Positions 52,745 through 61,140 of a stretch of DNA of 64,000 nt are shown piece by piece. Position 1 is the first letter of the stretch. Every line of letters begins with the position of its first letter. A model generated the notes under the pieces. The model saw only the letters and a list, made by a program, of their open reading frames with translations, had not been told where the DNA came from and did no database searches. The translations under genes and the position numbers were made by a program. Source of the DNA: Mycobacterium sp. ENV421 (GTDB lineage: Bacteria > Actinomycetota > Actinomycetes > Mycobacteriales > Mycobacteriaceae); contig NZ_PDHO01000017.1 in the NCBI RefSeq assembly GCF_002887815.1, positions 1 to 64,000 of the forward strand, read 5' to 3'.

Positions 52745-53977
52745 TCAGCATCCGGCGAGCAATCCGATCGGATCCGTCCCGATCGCCTCGGCCGCTTTGC
52801 GCAGTAAACGACGGTCGTGGACGTTGTCGTGGTACGAGACGGTGATGCTGCGCTCGTGGCCGATCTTGCCGCTGAAGACCGAGATGTCCGACGGCGCCCA
52901 CGGCTGCAGTGCCGCGTTGATCGACCGGGGGCGGCCCGGCAGCCAGGGCAGCGCCTCGAACGGGGACAGCCGGCCGACGTCGGAGTAGCCCAGCTGAACC
53001 GCTGATCGGGCCGCCGGGCGCTTGCCCCGGGTGGCGCGCAGCGGGACGGCGAGCGTGTGCGCTGACGTGGCGGCCAGAGCCAGCAACGGCAACGCCGCCT
53101 CCAGGTCCTGCTTCACCGCGGCGTCGATCGCGCCGAGGCGCCCGTCGACGGGTGCCGCGACGCTGAGCCCGGAAATGAAGTTGGCGTTGACCCGGTCATC
53201 GGACGGCAGATACCGGCGGCAGTCCACGACCAGCCGGGCGGCGTCGGTCAGCGGCAGCCCCGCTCGGGCGAGTGCCGTGCGGACGATCATCAGCCACGTG
53301 ACCGCTCTGCTGGCACCCGGGGCGTCGGCTGTCCGCCAGCTGTCGACTTCGCGTTCGAGTGTGGCGTCGACGTGGATCACCTCGACCGCAGGTGAGGGCA
53401 GCCCGGTCGGCGCCGGGGGCGGGGCCGCGCGGTGCCAGACGGGTCGGGGACGTTGCCGCGCTTCGGTCCATGTGTTGAGCAGCCGTCGTGGACTGGCGGC
53501 GAACGTGTGCAGCAGCGTGTGCGCGATCGGGTTGGCGGTGTCGCGGTCGCGCAGCCAGCTCGTGTCGACACCGTCGATCAAGCCGAAAATCGTTGTGACG
53601 CAATCGACGTAGAGGCGGGCATCGCCGAGTCCGTGATCGATGTCGAACGCGATGTGGCGGTCGGACAGGTAGACGTCCACCGGGCCCCGCGGGCCGGCGG
53701 CCTTGTTGATGTACTCGAGCACCGCGCTGGATCCACGGTCCGCGATGTCGGCGGGCAGCTCGCGGACCTCGGGGGCGGACTCGGCCTGCCAGCCCCACAT
53801 CAGCGCCCGCGGATCGGGACGCAGCCCGAGCCGGGTGTGCGGTCCGCATCGCGTGATGGTGTCCAGCGCCCCGGCCACCAGTTCGCGCGGCGGCACCACG
53901 ACGTTCTCGAGGCAGCCCACATACCGAGTGCCCGCCATCAACCGGTCGAGACCACTGGCGTTGGTTCGGCGAAGCAA
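52745..53977 (-). CDS. Condensation/PapA-like acyltransferase-like protein
   Basis: 410-residue protein resembling the condensation/WS-DGAT/PapA fold. The early SGLDRLMAGTRYVG matches the opening of such acyltransferases, and FDIDHGLGDARL could be the active-site motif but reads H-x3-D-A instead of HHxxxDG. The late region (ISVFSGKIGHERSITVSYHD) resembles the bridging part. Acyl transfer is therefore uncertain. The start is TTG 53977, with ATG 53938 as alternative. It lies between accA3 and the SufE gene, where I recall no gene in M. tuberculosis. Confidence 0.5.
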   Translation of the reverse strand: MLRRTNASGLDRLMAGTRYVGCLENVVVPPRELVAGALDTITRCGPHTRLGLRPDPRALMWGWQAESAPEVRELPADIADRGSSAVLEYINKAAGPRGPVDVYLSDRHIAFDIDHGLGDARLYVDCVTTIFGLIDGVDTSWLRDRDTANPIAHTLLHTFAASPRRLLNTWTEARQRPRPVWHRAAPPPAPTGLPSPAVEVIHVDATLEREVDSWRTADAPGASRAVTWLMIVRTALARAGLPLTDAARLVVDCRRYLPSDDRVNANFISGLSVAAPVDGRLGAIDAAVKQDLEAALPLLALAATSAHTLAVPLRATRGKRPAARSAVQLGYSDVGRLSPFEALPWLPGRPRSINAALQPWAPSDISVFSGKIGHERSITVSYHDNVHDRRLLRKAAEAIGTDPIGLLAGC

Positions 53978-53990
53978 TGGTGGCCCTGCG

Positions 53991-54410
53991 CTACGTTGTC
54001 GCGCGCAGTCGGCGTTTGATCCTGGCCAGCATCGCCGACATTCCCCGCAGCCGAAGCGGACTGATCAACGCGGCCAACCCCAGCTCGGAGTAGAAATCGT
54101 CCGGTACGGCCAAGATGTCGTCTTTCGGCTGGCCGTCGAGACCGGCCGCCAGGATCGACGCGAAGCCGCGGGTGGTCGGGGCCTCCGCGGGGGCGCTGAA
54201 GAACAGCCGGACATGTTCGGCGTCGGAGGCGTCGACATGCAGGAACAGCGGCGACTGACACTCCGGCACCGGTTCCATGGCCGCCTCCTCGAGGTCGGCG
54301 GGCAGATCGGGAAGGTCGTCGGCGAACTCCAGCAGCAGCTTGAGCTTGTCCTGGCCCTGCACGTCGGCGAAGTCGGATACGACCTCGGCGAGCGCAGCGG
54401 GCATGCTCAC
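53991..54410 (-). CDS. SufE-like sulfur acceptor protein
   Basis: 139-residue SufE-type protein that accepts persulfide sulfur on a Cys and hands it to Fe-S assembly or thiolation. The conserved Cys is in PVPECQSPLFLHV near residue 51, and LLLEFADDLPDLPADL at the start matches the family. The GTG 54410 start overlaps the sseA stop (GTGA), so both sulfur-handling proteins are co-translated. It corresponds to Rv3284. Confidence 0.88.
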   Translation of the reverse strand: MSMPAALAEVVSDFADVQGQDKLKLLLEFADDLPDLPADLEEAAMEPVPECQSPLFLHVDASDAEHVRLFFSAPAEAPTTRGFASILAAGLDGQPKDDILAVPDDFYSELGLAALISPLRLRGMSAMLARIKRRLRATT

Positions 54411-55303
54411 GATGCCCCGGGCGCTGATCCTGGTTCAGCACCGGCCACGATCGGCACCCGTACGGTGTTGCCCCACTCGGTCCACGACCCGTCGTAATTG
54501 CGGACGCCGGGGATGCCCAACAGGTAGGTGAGCACGAACCAGGTGTGGCTGGACCGCTCGCCGATGCGGCAGTAGGCGATGATGTCGTCGCCCGGCTCGA
54601 CGAATGAATACACATCCTCGAGTTCGGCACGGTTGCGGAAGCGGCCGCTGTCCTCGGCGGCCTTGGCCCACGGCACCGACACGGCGGTCGGGATGTGGCC
54701 GCCGCGCAGCGCACCCTCTTCGGGATAGTCGGGCATGTGGGTGCGTTCGCCGGTGTACTCCTGGGGCGAACGCACGTCGATCAGCGTCGAATGGCCCAGG
54801 GACGCAAGCACATCGTCCTTGTAGGCGCGGATCGCGGCATCGTTGCGCTCGACCACCGGGTAGCCCGATCCGGCCTTGCTCGGGACATCGAGAGTGGTGT
54901 CACGGCCGTCGGAGATCCACAGGTCGCGGCCGCCGTTGAGCAGTCGCACGTCCTGGTGGCCGAACAGGGTGAAGACCCACAGCGCGTATGCGGCCCACCA
55001 GTTGCTCTTGTCGCCGTAGATGACGACGGTGTCGTCGCGGGAGATGCCCTTGCGATCCATCAGCTCGGCGAATTGCGCGCCGCTGACGTAGTCGCGCACC
55101 TGCGGATCGTTGAGATCGGTGTGCCAGTCGATCTTGACCGCGCCGGGGATGTGGCCTATGTCGTAGAGCAACACGTCTTCGTCGGACTCCACGATGGCCA
55201 GCCCGGGGGTGCCGAGGTGCGCCGACAGCCAGTCGGCGGTGACCAGGCGCTCCGGGTGGGCGTAGTCCTTCAGGGTGGGGCTGGGATCTGCGGGAAGCGG
55301 CAC
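54407..55303 (-). CDS. sseA: Thiosulfate sulfurtransferase SseA
   Basis: 298-residue two-domain rhodanese. The first, inactive domain is about 1-140; the second carries the active Cys in YCRIGERSSHTW near residue 235. It moves sulfane sulfur from thiosulfate to an acceptor, probably the SufE-like protein encoded next. The start is GTG 55303. In M. tuberculosis SseA has been linked with redox resistance. It lies 20 bases after the Maf gene in a leftward series with accE5 and accD5. Confidence 0.92.
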   Translation of the reverse strand: MPLPADPSPTLKDYAHPERLVTADWLSAHLGTPGLAIVESDEDVLLYDIGHIPGAVKIDWHTDLNDPQVRDYVSGAQFAELMDRKGISRDDTVVIYGDKSNWWAAYALWVFTLFGHQDVRLLNGGRDLWISDGRDTTLDVPSKAGSGYPVVERNDAAIRAYKDDVLASLGHSTLIDVRSPQEYTGERTHMPDYPEEGALRGGHIPTAVSVPWAKAAEDSGRFRNRAELEDVYSFVEPGDDIIAYCRIGERSSHTWFVLTYLLGIPGVRNYDGSWTEWGNTVRVPIVAGAEPGSAPGAS

Positions 55304-55323
55304 GACGTCGAGCCTACCGCTGA

Positions 55324-55965
55324 TCAGCGGACCGGATTAGCCGCCCACAGATCGCCGATCGGCAGTCCGACGTCGCTCAGCAGCCGACGCGTCACCGACA
55401 GGCCCAGGCCGACGACGTTCGACGGATCGCCCTCGATGCCGTCGACGAACCAGCCGCCGAGGCCGTCGAGCGTGAACGCGCCAGCAACACCTAGCGGTTC
55501 ACCACTGGCCACATAGGCCGCCAAGTCGGCCGCCGCCGGACTGGCGAACCTGACCCGGGTCACCTCCGCCTTCGTCGCGGTGTGCGCCGCAGCGCCGTGC
55601 AGTACCCGGATCACGCAGTGCCCGGTATAAAGCAGCCCGACCCGGCCGGCCATCGAATCCCATTGCAGCGCAGCCTGTTCGGCGGTACCCGGCTTGCCGC
55701 GGAGTTCGCCGTCGAGGTATAACATCGAATCACAGCCGATGACAACGCAATCCGATGCGACGCCGGGATCCAGCACCGTGTGCACGGCAGCGGCTTTGGC
55801 CTGAGCCAGCGCGGTAACCACATCGCCGGGCTCGGCATCGGCGCCCAGGTTCGCCACGATCGCGTCCTCGTCGACGCCGGAGACGACGACAAGCGGATCG
55901 ATGCCTGCGTTGCGCAGCACCCGCAGACGACCAGATGAGGCCGAGCCGAGAACTACTCGGGTCAC
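55324..55965 (-). CDS. Maf-like nucleoside triphosphate pyrophosphatase
   Basis: 213-residue Maf-family protein hydrolysing dTTP/UTP-like or modified nucleotides to monophosphates and limiting their incorporation. LGSASSGRLRVLRNAG is the opening motif, and IGCDSMLYLDGE holds the catalytic Asp. The GTG 55965 start is 7 bases after accE5. The length is normal. It corresponds to Rv3282. Confidence 0.9.
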   Translation of the reverse strand: MTRVVLGSASSGRLRVLRNAGIDPLVVVSGVDEDAIVANLGADAEPGDVVTALAQAKAAAVHTVLDPGVASDCVVIGCDSMLYLDGELRGKPGTAEQAALQWDSMAGRVGLLYTGHCVIRVLHGAAAHTATKAEVTRVRFASPAAADLAAYVASGEPLGVAGAFTLDGLGGWFVDGIEGDPSNVVGLGLSVTRRLLSDVGLPIGDLWAANPVR

Positions 55966-55972
55966 GGTGCGC

Positions 55973-56251
55973 TCATCGGCGCATGTGGGTCCGCTCCAGC
56001 AAGGTCACCTGGTTCCAGCTGTGGATCGAGTAGCGCAGCTTGTCGACCGGATGGCCCCACAGGTTGAGCTCCTGCGGACCCGGGCCGGCATTGCCGCCGC
56101 TGGCCGCGGCCAGCACGGTCACCAGAGCGGCGATGTCCTCGTCGCTGGGGTTGCCCTTCTCGATGCGGATCTCGGGAGTCAGCGGCTCCGGGTTGTCGAG
56201 CGTGATGTCCCGGGGGTCACTGAGTTCGGTGATGTCCTCGTGCTTGGTCAT
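55973..56251 (-). CDS. accE5: Acyl-CoA carboxylase epsilon subunit AccE5
   Basis: 92-residue epsilon subunit, which binds AccA3-AccD5 and stimulates propionyl-CoA carboxylase activity. The N-terminal half is charged and probably flexible; the conserved C-terminal end contains PEIRIEKGNPSDEDIAALV and a final WGHPVDKLRYS. ATG 56251. It lies 60 bases after accD5, in the M. tuberculosis order accD5, accE5, maf (Rv3280-Rv3282). Confidence 0.9.
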   Translation of the reverse strand: MTKHEDITELSDPRDITLDNPEPLTPEIRIEKGNPSDEDIAALVTVLAAASGGNAGPGPQELNLWGHPVDKLRYSIHSWNQVTLLERTHMRR

Positions 56252-56311
56252 CGGCGGTAGCCCCTTGTCACTGGAGTCCGATCGTTCGCTCGTTCGCTGC
56301 GCTCACTCGAC

Positions 56312-57940
56312 TCACAGTGGAATGTTCCCGTGCTTCTTCGGCGGCACCTGGGCGATCTTGCGCTCCAGCAGTCGCAGGGCGGTCGAGATGTACCCGCGGG
56401 TGTGCGACGGCGGGATCACCGCGTCGACGTAGCCGCGCTCGGCGGCGATGTACGGGTTCACCAGGGTGTCCTCGTAGGTCTGCTGCAGCTCGAGGCGCAG
56501 GGCGTCCACGTCCTTGCCTTCGGCCGCCGCTTCCTTGAGGTCCTTGCGGTAGACGAAACCGACCGCGCCCGAGGCGCCCATGACCGCGATCTGCGCCGTC
56601 GGCCAGGCGATGTTGACATCGCAGCCCATGTCCTTGGAACCCATGACGCAGTAGGCGCCGCCGTAAGCCTTGCGGGTGATGACGGTGATCTTGGCGACGG
56701 TGGCCTCGCCGTAGGCGTAGAGCAGCTTGGCGCCGCGACGGATGATGCCGTTGTACTCCTGCTCGGTGCCCGGCAGGAAGCCTGGCACGTCGACCAGCAT
56801 CACGATCGGGATGTTGAAGCAGTCGCAGGTGCGCACGAAGCGGGCGGCCTTCTCGGAGGCGTTGATGTCCAGGCAGCCGGCGAACTGGGTGGGCTGGTTG
56901 GCCACGATGCCGACCGGGCGGCCGTCGATCCGCCCGAAGCCGACGACGATGTTTTGGGCGTAGCCCGCCTGGACCTCCAGGAACTCGTCGTCGTCGAGGA
57001 TGCGGGTGATGACCTCGTGCATGTCGTACGGCTGGTTCGGCGAGTCCGGGATCAGGGTGTCGAGCTCGAGGTCCTCATCGGTGAGGTTGTCCTCGATCGC
57101 GCCCGGGTGCGGCGGCGCCGGGTAGCGCGGCGGCTCGGCGTAGTTGTTGGGCGGCAGGTAGCTCAGCAGATCGCGCACGTAATCCAGCGCGTCCTGCTCG
57201 CCGGAGGCGACGTAGTGCACGGTGCCGGACTTCGCCATGTGGGTGTGGGCGCCGCCCAAATCCTCCATGGTGACGTCCTCGCCGGTGACGGTCTTGATGA
57301 CGTCAGGTCCGGTGATGAACATCTGGCTGGTCTGGTCGACCATGATCACGAAGTCGGTGAGCGCGGGGGAGTAGACGTGGCCGCCGGCCGCCGCTCCCAT
57401 GATCAGCGAGATCTGCGGGATCACGCCGGAAGCCTTGATGTTGTTGTGGAAGATCCGGCTGTAGAGACCGAGCGAGACCACACCTTCCTGGATGCGGGCG
57501 CCTGCGCCGTCGTTGATGCCGATCAAGGGGCGACCGGTCTTGAGGGCGAGCTCCTGGACCTTGACGATCTTCTCGCCGTAGACCTCGCCGAGGCTGCCGC
57601 CGAACACCGTGGCGTCCTGGCTGAAGATGCAGACCTCGCGGCCATCGATGGTGCCGTAACCGGTTACGACGCCGTCGCCGACCGGACGGTTCTCCTGCAA
57701 CCCGAAGTTGGTGCTGCGATGCCGGGCCAGTGCGTCGAGTTCCACGAACGAGCCCTCGTCGAGCAGCGCCAGGATGCGCTCGCGAGCGGTGAGCTTGCCC
57801 TTGGCGTGGACCTTCTCCACGGCGGTCTCGCCGACCGGGTGCAGCGACTCCTCAGCACGCTGACGAAGATCGGCCAGCTTGCCAGCGGTGGTGTGGATGT
57901 CGATCGTGTGGCCCGCGGCCGGTTCCGTAACGCTCGTCAT
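56312..57940 (-). CDS. accD5: Propionyl-CoA carboxylase beta chain AccD5
   Basis: 542-residue carboxyltransferase moving CO2 from biotin to propionyl-CoA to give methylmalonyl-CoA for branched lipid synthesis. Crotonase-fold halves carry the oxyanion Gly pairs, including INDGAGARIQEG and GGAYCVMGSK. Length and end (KHGNIPL) are as in Rv3280. ATG 57940. It is the first gene of the leftward accD5, accE5, maf, sseA, sufE-like, condensation-like, accA3 series. The conserved M. tuberculosis order ends here; birA, its divergent neighbour there, is absent. Confidence 0.95.
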   Translation of the reverse strand: MTSVTEPAAGHTIDIHTTAGKLADLRQRAEESLHPVGETAVEKVHAKGKLTARERILALLDEGSFVELDALARHRSTNFGLQENRPVGDGVVTGYGTIDGREVCIFSQDATVFGGSLGEVYGEKIVKVQELALKTGRPLIGINDGAGARIQEGVVSLGLYSRIFHNNIKASGVIPQISLIMGAAAGGHVYSPALTDFVIMVDQTSQMFITGPDVIKTVTGEDVTMEDLGGAHTHMAKSGTVHYVASGEQDALDYVRDLLSYLPPNNYAEPPRYPAPPHPGAIEDNLTDEDLELDTLIPDSPNQPYDMHEVITRILDDDEFLEVQAGYAQNIVVGFGRIDGRPVGIVANQPTQFAGCLDINASEKAARFVRTCDCFNIPIVMLVDVPGFLPGTEQEYNGIIRRGAKLLYAYGEATVAKITVITRKAYGGAYCVMGSKDMGCDVNIAWPTAQIAVMGASGAVGFVYRKDLKEAAAEGKDVDALRLELQQTYEDTLVNPYIAAERGYVDAVIPPSHTRGYISTALRLLERKIAQVPPKKHGNIPL

Positions 57941-58413
57941 GGGTGCCGATGGTATCGGTCACCTTAAGAAGGCGCTAAGGGACCCACCGGCGCGGTGCGT
58001 CCGCTGTCGACGCGGGACCGCCCGATGTGCGGAATCTGCACGCTCCGGTCAGTTCTCCGCTAATTCCCTGTGGTGATGCTGAACTCCCAAAATTGGGAAA
58101 ATGTCGCCCGCCGCGGTCCGGTTTGCTGAGGATTACTGGGAAGAGTGACAAAATCTGTGGCAAATTTTCCTGGCATGTATAAACCTGTCATGAACTGGGT
58201 AAAAAACGTATTTCGTGCATATTGACGTAATTGCAGTTAACGCAACACAAGTTAGGTTATGGCGTCCGTCACACTTACCGGTGAACACCCGTCTACCGGT
58301 TGCTGGTTCTAACGATTGGTAGCTACAGTTCGTCCGAGCGAACAACTGCCAGTTTCTGTCTACGCGGACTTCGAACACCTCATCGCGTGATCTGAAGGCA
58401 GTCAACCAAATCG
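57941..58413. other. Intergenic region with AT-rich core between accD5 and the sugar cluster
   Basis: 473 bases without a convincing gene. Bases 58141-58260 are about 37% GC by hand count, against roughly two-thirds around. It holds several dyads: CCCAA-2-TTGGG (58086-58097), two TACCGGT copies 18 bases apart (58276-58282 and 58294-58300), and GTTCG-6-CGAAC (58328-58343). A plausible promoter is TTGCAG, 16 bases, TAGGTT (about 58231-58258). It probably contains both outward promoters and marks the join to the accessory cluster. Small open frames here look random. Confidence 0.6.
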
Positions 58414-59718
58414 ATGCACCGCCGCCGCGGGGAGCGGAGTGCGGGACTGAATCGAGGTTGCGTGCTTTGCCGTTTGTGTGGACTGAACCGGCTCGTGAGT
58501 GTGCTCGACCTGGGCGCCACTCCGCCGTGTGAGAGGTTTCTCGGTGCCGACGAACTCGACGCGCCCGAGCCGACCTTCCCCTTGCACCTGCGGGTCTGCG
58601 AGGAATGCCTGCTGCTGCAGATTCCCGCGCTGATCACGCCTGAGGACACCTTCACCGAGTACGCCTACTTCTCGTCGTACTCCGACAGTTGGGTGCAGCA
58701 CGCCAAGACCTTCGTGGCCGACGCCGTCGCACGCCTTGACCTCGGACCGGACTCGTTCGTCGTGGAGGTGGCCAGCAATGACGGCTATCTACTCCAGCAT
58801 GTGGTGGCCGCCGGCATCCCCTGCCTGGGCATCGAACCGTCGCACAACGTCGGCGCGGCGGCCCGTAGCCGCGGAGTGCCGACGCGGACAGCCTTCCTCG
58901 ACGAGGAGCTGGCTCGGGCGGTGGTCTCTGAGCGAGGAACCGCCGACCTGCTGGTGGCCAACAACGTCTACGCGCACATCCCGGACATCGCCGGGTTCGG
59001 CCGCGCGCTGCGAATCCTGCTCGCCGACGACGGCTGGCTCAGCATCGAGGTGCACCACGCGTACAACCTGGTCACCCTCGGTCAGTTCGACACCGTCTAT
59101 CACGAGCATTTCCAGTACTACACAGTCCTCACCGCGACCAGGGCACTGGCCGCCGCCGGCCTGCGCGTCGTCGACGCCGAACTGATTCCCACCCACGGTG
59201 GATCGATCCGGCTCTGGGCCAGGCCGGATTGCGTTGACGCCGAGCCCACTTCACGATTCTTCGACATCCTGGACTCCGAGCGGCAGGCCGGACTGCATGA
59301 CGTGGGCGGGTACCTCGGGCTGCGCGGCCGCACCGAAGCGGTGCGCCACGAACTCCTGCGCTTCCTGCTCGAATGCAAGGCGTCCAACCGGCGAGTGGTG
59401 GGTTACGGCGCTCCTGGCAAGGGCAACACCCTGCTGAACTACTGCGGAATCCGCAGCGATCTCCTGGAATACACGGTCGACCGCAACCCCTACAAGCACG
59501 GCAGGTTCACGCCGGGCGCCCGCATTCCGATCAGGGAACCGGAGGCGATCGCCGAAGACCGTCCCGACGTCGTTCTCGTCCTGCCGTGGAATCTGGAAAC
59601 GGAGCTCACCGCACAACTGTCCTACGTCGCGGACTGGGGCGGTCAATTGGTCTACCCGCTGCCGACCTTGCGCACGGCGCATGAGAAGCCCGAAGTGGTT
59701 GGGAGTCAAGCCAGATGA
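58414..59718 (+). CDS. Sugar C-methyltransferase (zinc-binding, SAM-dependent)
   Basis: 434-residue three-part C-methyltransferase of the NovU/TylC3/TcaB9 type, which methylates carbon 3 or 5 of nucleotide-linked deoxy-ketosugars. The N-terminal zinc module has C19-x2-C22 and C62-x2-C65. SAM motif I is VVEVASNDGYLL (116-127), HEHFQYYT is the catalytic His/Tyr block, and the C-terminal domain has VVGYGAPGKGNTLLNYC. ATG 58414 lacks a strong ribosome site. It overlaps the next gene as ATGA. It is the first gene of the sugar cluster and implies a branched-chain sugar product. Confidence 0.88.
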   Translation: MHRRRGERSAGLNRGCVLCRLCGLNRLVSVLDLGATPPCERFLGADELDAPEPTFPLHLRVCEECLLLQIPALITPEDTFTEYAYFSSYSDSWVQHAKTFVADAVARLDLGPDSFVVEVASNDGYLLQHVVAAGIPCLGIEPSHNVGAAARSRGVPTRTAFLDEELARAVVSERGTADLLVANNVYAHIPDIAGFGRALRILLADDGWLSIEVHHAYNLVTLGQFDTVYHEHFQYYTVLTATRALAAAGLRVVDAELIPTHGGSIRLWARPDCVDAEPTSRFFDILDSERQAGLHDVGGYLGLRGRTEAVRHELLRFLLECKASNRRVVGYGAPGKGNTLLNYCGIRSDLLEYTVDRNPYKHGRFTPGARIPIREPEAIAEDRPDVVLVLPWNLETELTAQLSYVADWGGQLVYPLPTLRTAHEKPEVVGSQAR

Positions 59719-60497
59719 AAGTGGTCCTGTTCTGCGGTGGCTACGGCATGCGGATGCGCAACGCCGTCGGCGACGACATCCCCAAACCGATGCAGATGGT
59801 CGGACCCCGGCCGCTGCTGTGGCATGTGATGCGGTACTACGCACACTTCGGGCACAAGGACTTCATCCTGTGCCTGGGTTACGGAGCGTCGCGGATCAAG
59901 GATTACTTCCTGGAGTACCGCGAAACGGAGTCCAACGACTTCGTCATGCGCGACGGCGAGGTCCATCTACTCGACAACGACATCAGTGACTGGACGATCA
60001 CGTTCGTCGACACCGGGCTGGAGTCGCCGATCGGCGAGCGCCTGCGACGCGTGCGGGATCATCTCGACGGCGACGAGTACTTCTTGGCCAACTATGCCGA
60101 CGTGCTCACCGACGCCCGCCTCGACGACATCGTGGACAAGTTCCACGCCTCCGGCGCCGCGGTGTCGATGATGCTGGTCCCGCCGCAACAATCGTTCCAC
60201 TGCGTCGAGGTCAAGGACTCCGGCGAGGTCAAGGACATCGTGCCGGTCGCGAACTTCCCGATCTGGATCAACGGCGGCTTTTTCGTTCTCTCCCAAGCGG
60301 TTTTCGACTACCTACCGCCGGGCGGCGACCTGGTGGCCGACGCCTGCGAGGCGCTCGCCGGTCAGGGCCGGTTGTTCGGGTACCGGCACGAGGGCTTCTG
60401 GAAGCCGGCCGACACGTTCAAGGAACGTGCCGAGCTCGACGAGGGCTACCGCCATGGCGTCCGACCCTGGGCATTGTGGGAGCCGGCGCATGCGTGA
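59715..60497 (+). CDS. Hexose-1-phosphate cytidylyltransferase-like enzyme
   Basis: 260-residue sugar-nucleotidyltransferase closest in form to glucose-1-phosphate cytidylyltransferase (RfbF/DdhA), which makes CDP-glucose for CDP-deoxysugars. The signature VVLFCGGYGMRMR (3-15) and IPKPMQMVG (23-31) replace the usual GTRL and KPKPM. NYADVLTD is the metal-binding loop, and GFWKPADTFKERAELD is the end motif. Departures from the consensus make the nucleotide (CTP or other) uncertain. It overlaps both neighbours by a few bases. Confidence 0.8.
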   Translation: MKVVLFCGGYGMRMRNAVGDDIPKPMQMVGPRPLLWHVMRYYAHFGHKDFILCLGYGASRIKDYFLEYRETESNDFVMRDGEVHLLDNDISDWTITFVDTGLESPIGERLRRVRDHLDGDEYFLANYADVLTDARLDDIVDKFHASGAAVSMMLVPPQQSFHCVEVKDSGEVKDIVPVANFPIWINGGFFVLSQAVFDYLPPGGDLVADACEALAGQGRLFGYRHEGFWKPADTFKERAELDEGYRHGVRPWALWEPAHA

Positions 60498-61140
60498 ACT
60501 GTTCACCGGTGGAGTCGACGAGATCGCTGTGCTCGGCGCCCATTGCGACGACATCGCCATCGGGATGGGTGGCACCCTGCTCGCCCTGTGTTCCGACCGG
60601 CCGGGGCTCCGCGTGCACGCGCTGGTGTTGTCCGGCGGTGGTGGTGAGCGGGAGGCCGAGGAGCGGGCTGCTCTCGACGCGTTCTGCCCGGGCGCTTCGG
60701 TGCGGGTGACGGTCCTCGACATCCCCGACGGCCGCGCCCCAGCCCATTGGCAGCAGGTCAAATCAGCGTTACACGAGTTCCGTCAATCCTGCGATCCCGC
60801 CGTCGTTTTCGGTCCGCACCGGCACGATGCACACCAGGACCACCGGCTGCTCGCCGAGTTGCTGCCCACCGAGTTCCGCGACCACCTGATCCTCGGCTAC
60901 GAGATCGTGAAGTGGGAGACCGACACTCCCCGGCCGAATCTCTTCCATCCGCTGCCGCACGGTGTCGCCGAGACCAAAGCCCGACTGCTTGGCAAGCACT
61001 ACCCGTCGCAGGCGACGCACGACTGGTTCGACGACGAGGCTTTCCTCGGCTTGGCGCGCCTGCGCGGAGTGCAGTGCCACAGCCGCCACGCGGAGGCGTT
61101 CACGGCGGAGAAGTTGTCCATCGGATTCGGAGGTCGTTGA
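60490..61140 (+). CDS. PIG-L/LmbE-type deacetylase
   Basis: 216-residue zinc-dependent deacetylase family protein (MshB/LmbE), removing acetyl groups from amino sugars or related amides. The zinc site is H18-x-D20-D21 (GAHCDDIAIG) and the late HRHDAHQDH block. ATG 60490 overlaps the previous gene by 8 bases; the next gene begins directly after its stop. In a deoxysugar cluster it may deacetylate an N-acetylated intermediate, but the substrate is not evident. Confidence 0.8.
   Translation: MRELFTGGVDEIAVLGAHCDDIAIGMGGTLLALCSDRPGLRVHALVLSGGGGEREAEERAALDAFCPGASVRVTVLDIPDGRAPAHWQQVKSALHEFRQSCDPAVVFGPHRHDAHQDHRLLAELLPTEFRDHLILGYEIVKWETDTPRPNLFHPLPHGVAETKARLLGKHYPSQATHDWFDDEAFLGLARLRGVQCHSRHAEAFTAEKLSIGFGGR

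Noticed and set aside
56330..57967. 545-codon plus-strand frame over accD5
   Set aside because: Antisense shadow of accD5; no motif and no ribosome site.
58133..58405. Small minus-strand frame in the AT-rich gap
   Set aside because: No family resemblance or ribosome site; AT-rich promoter sequence is a better explanation.
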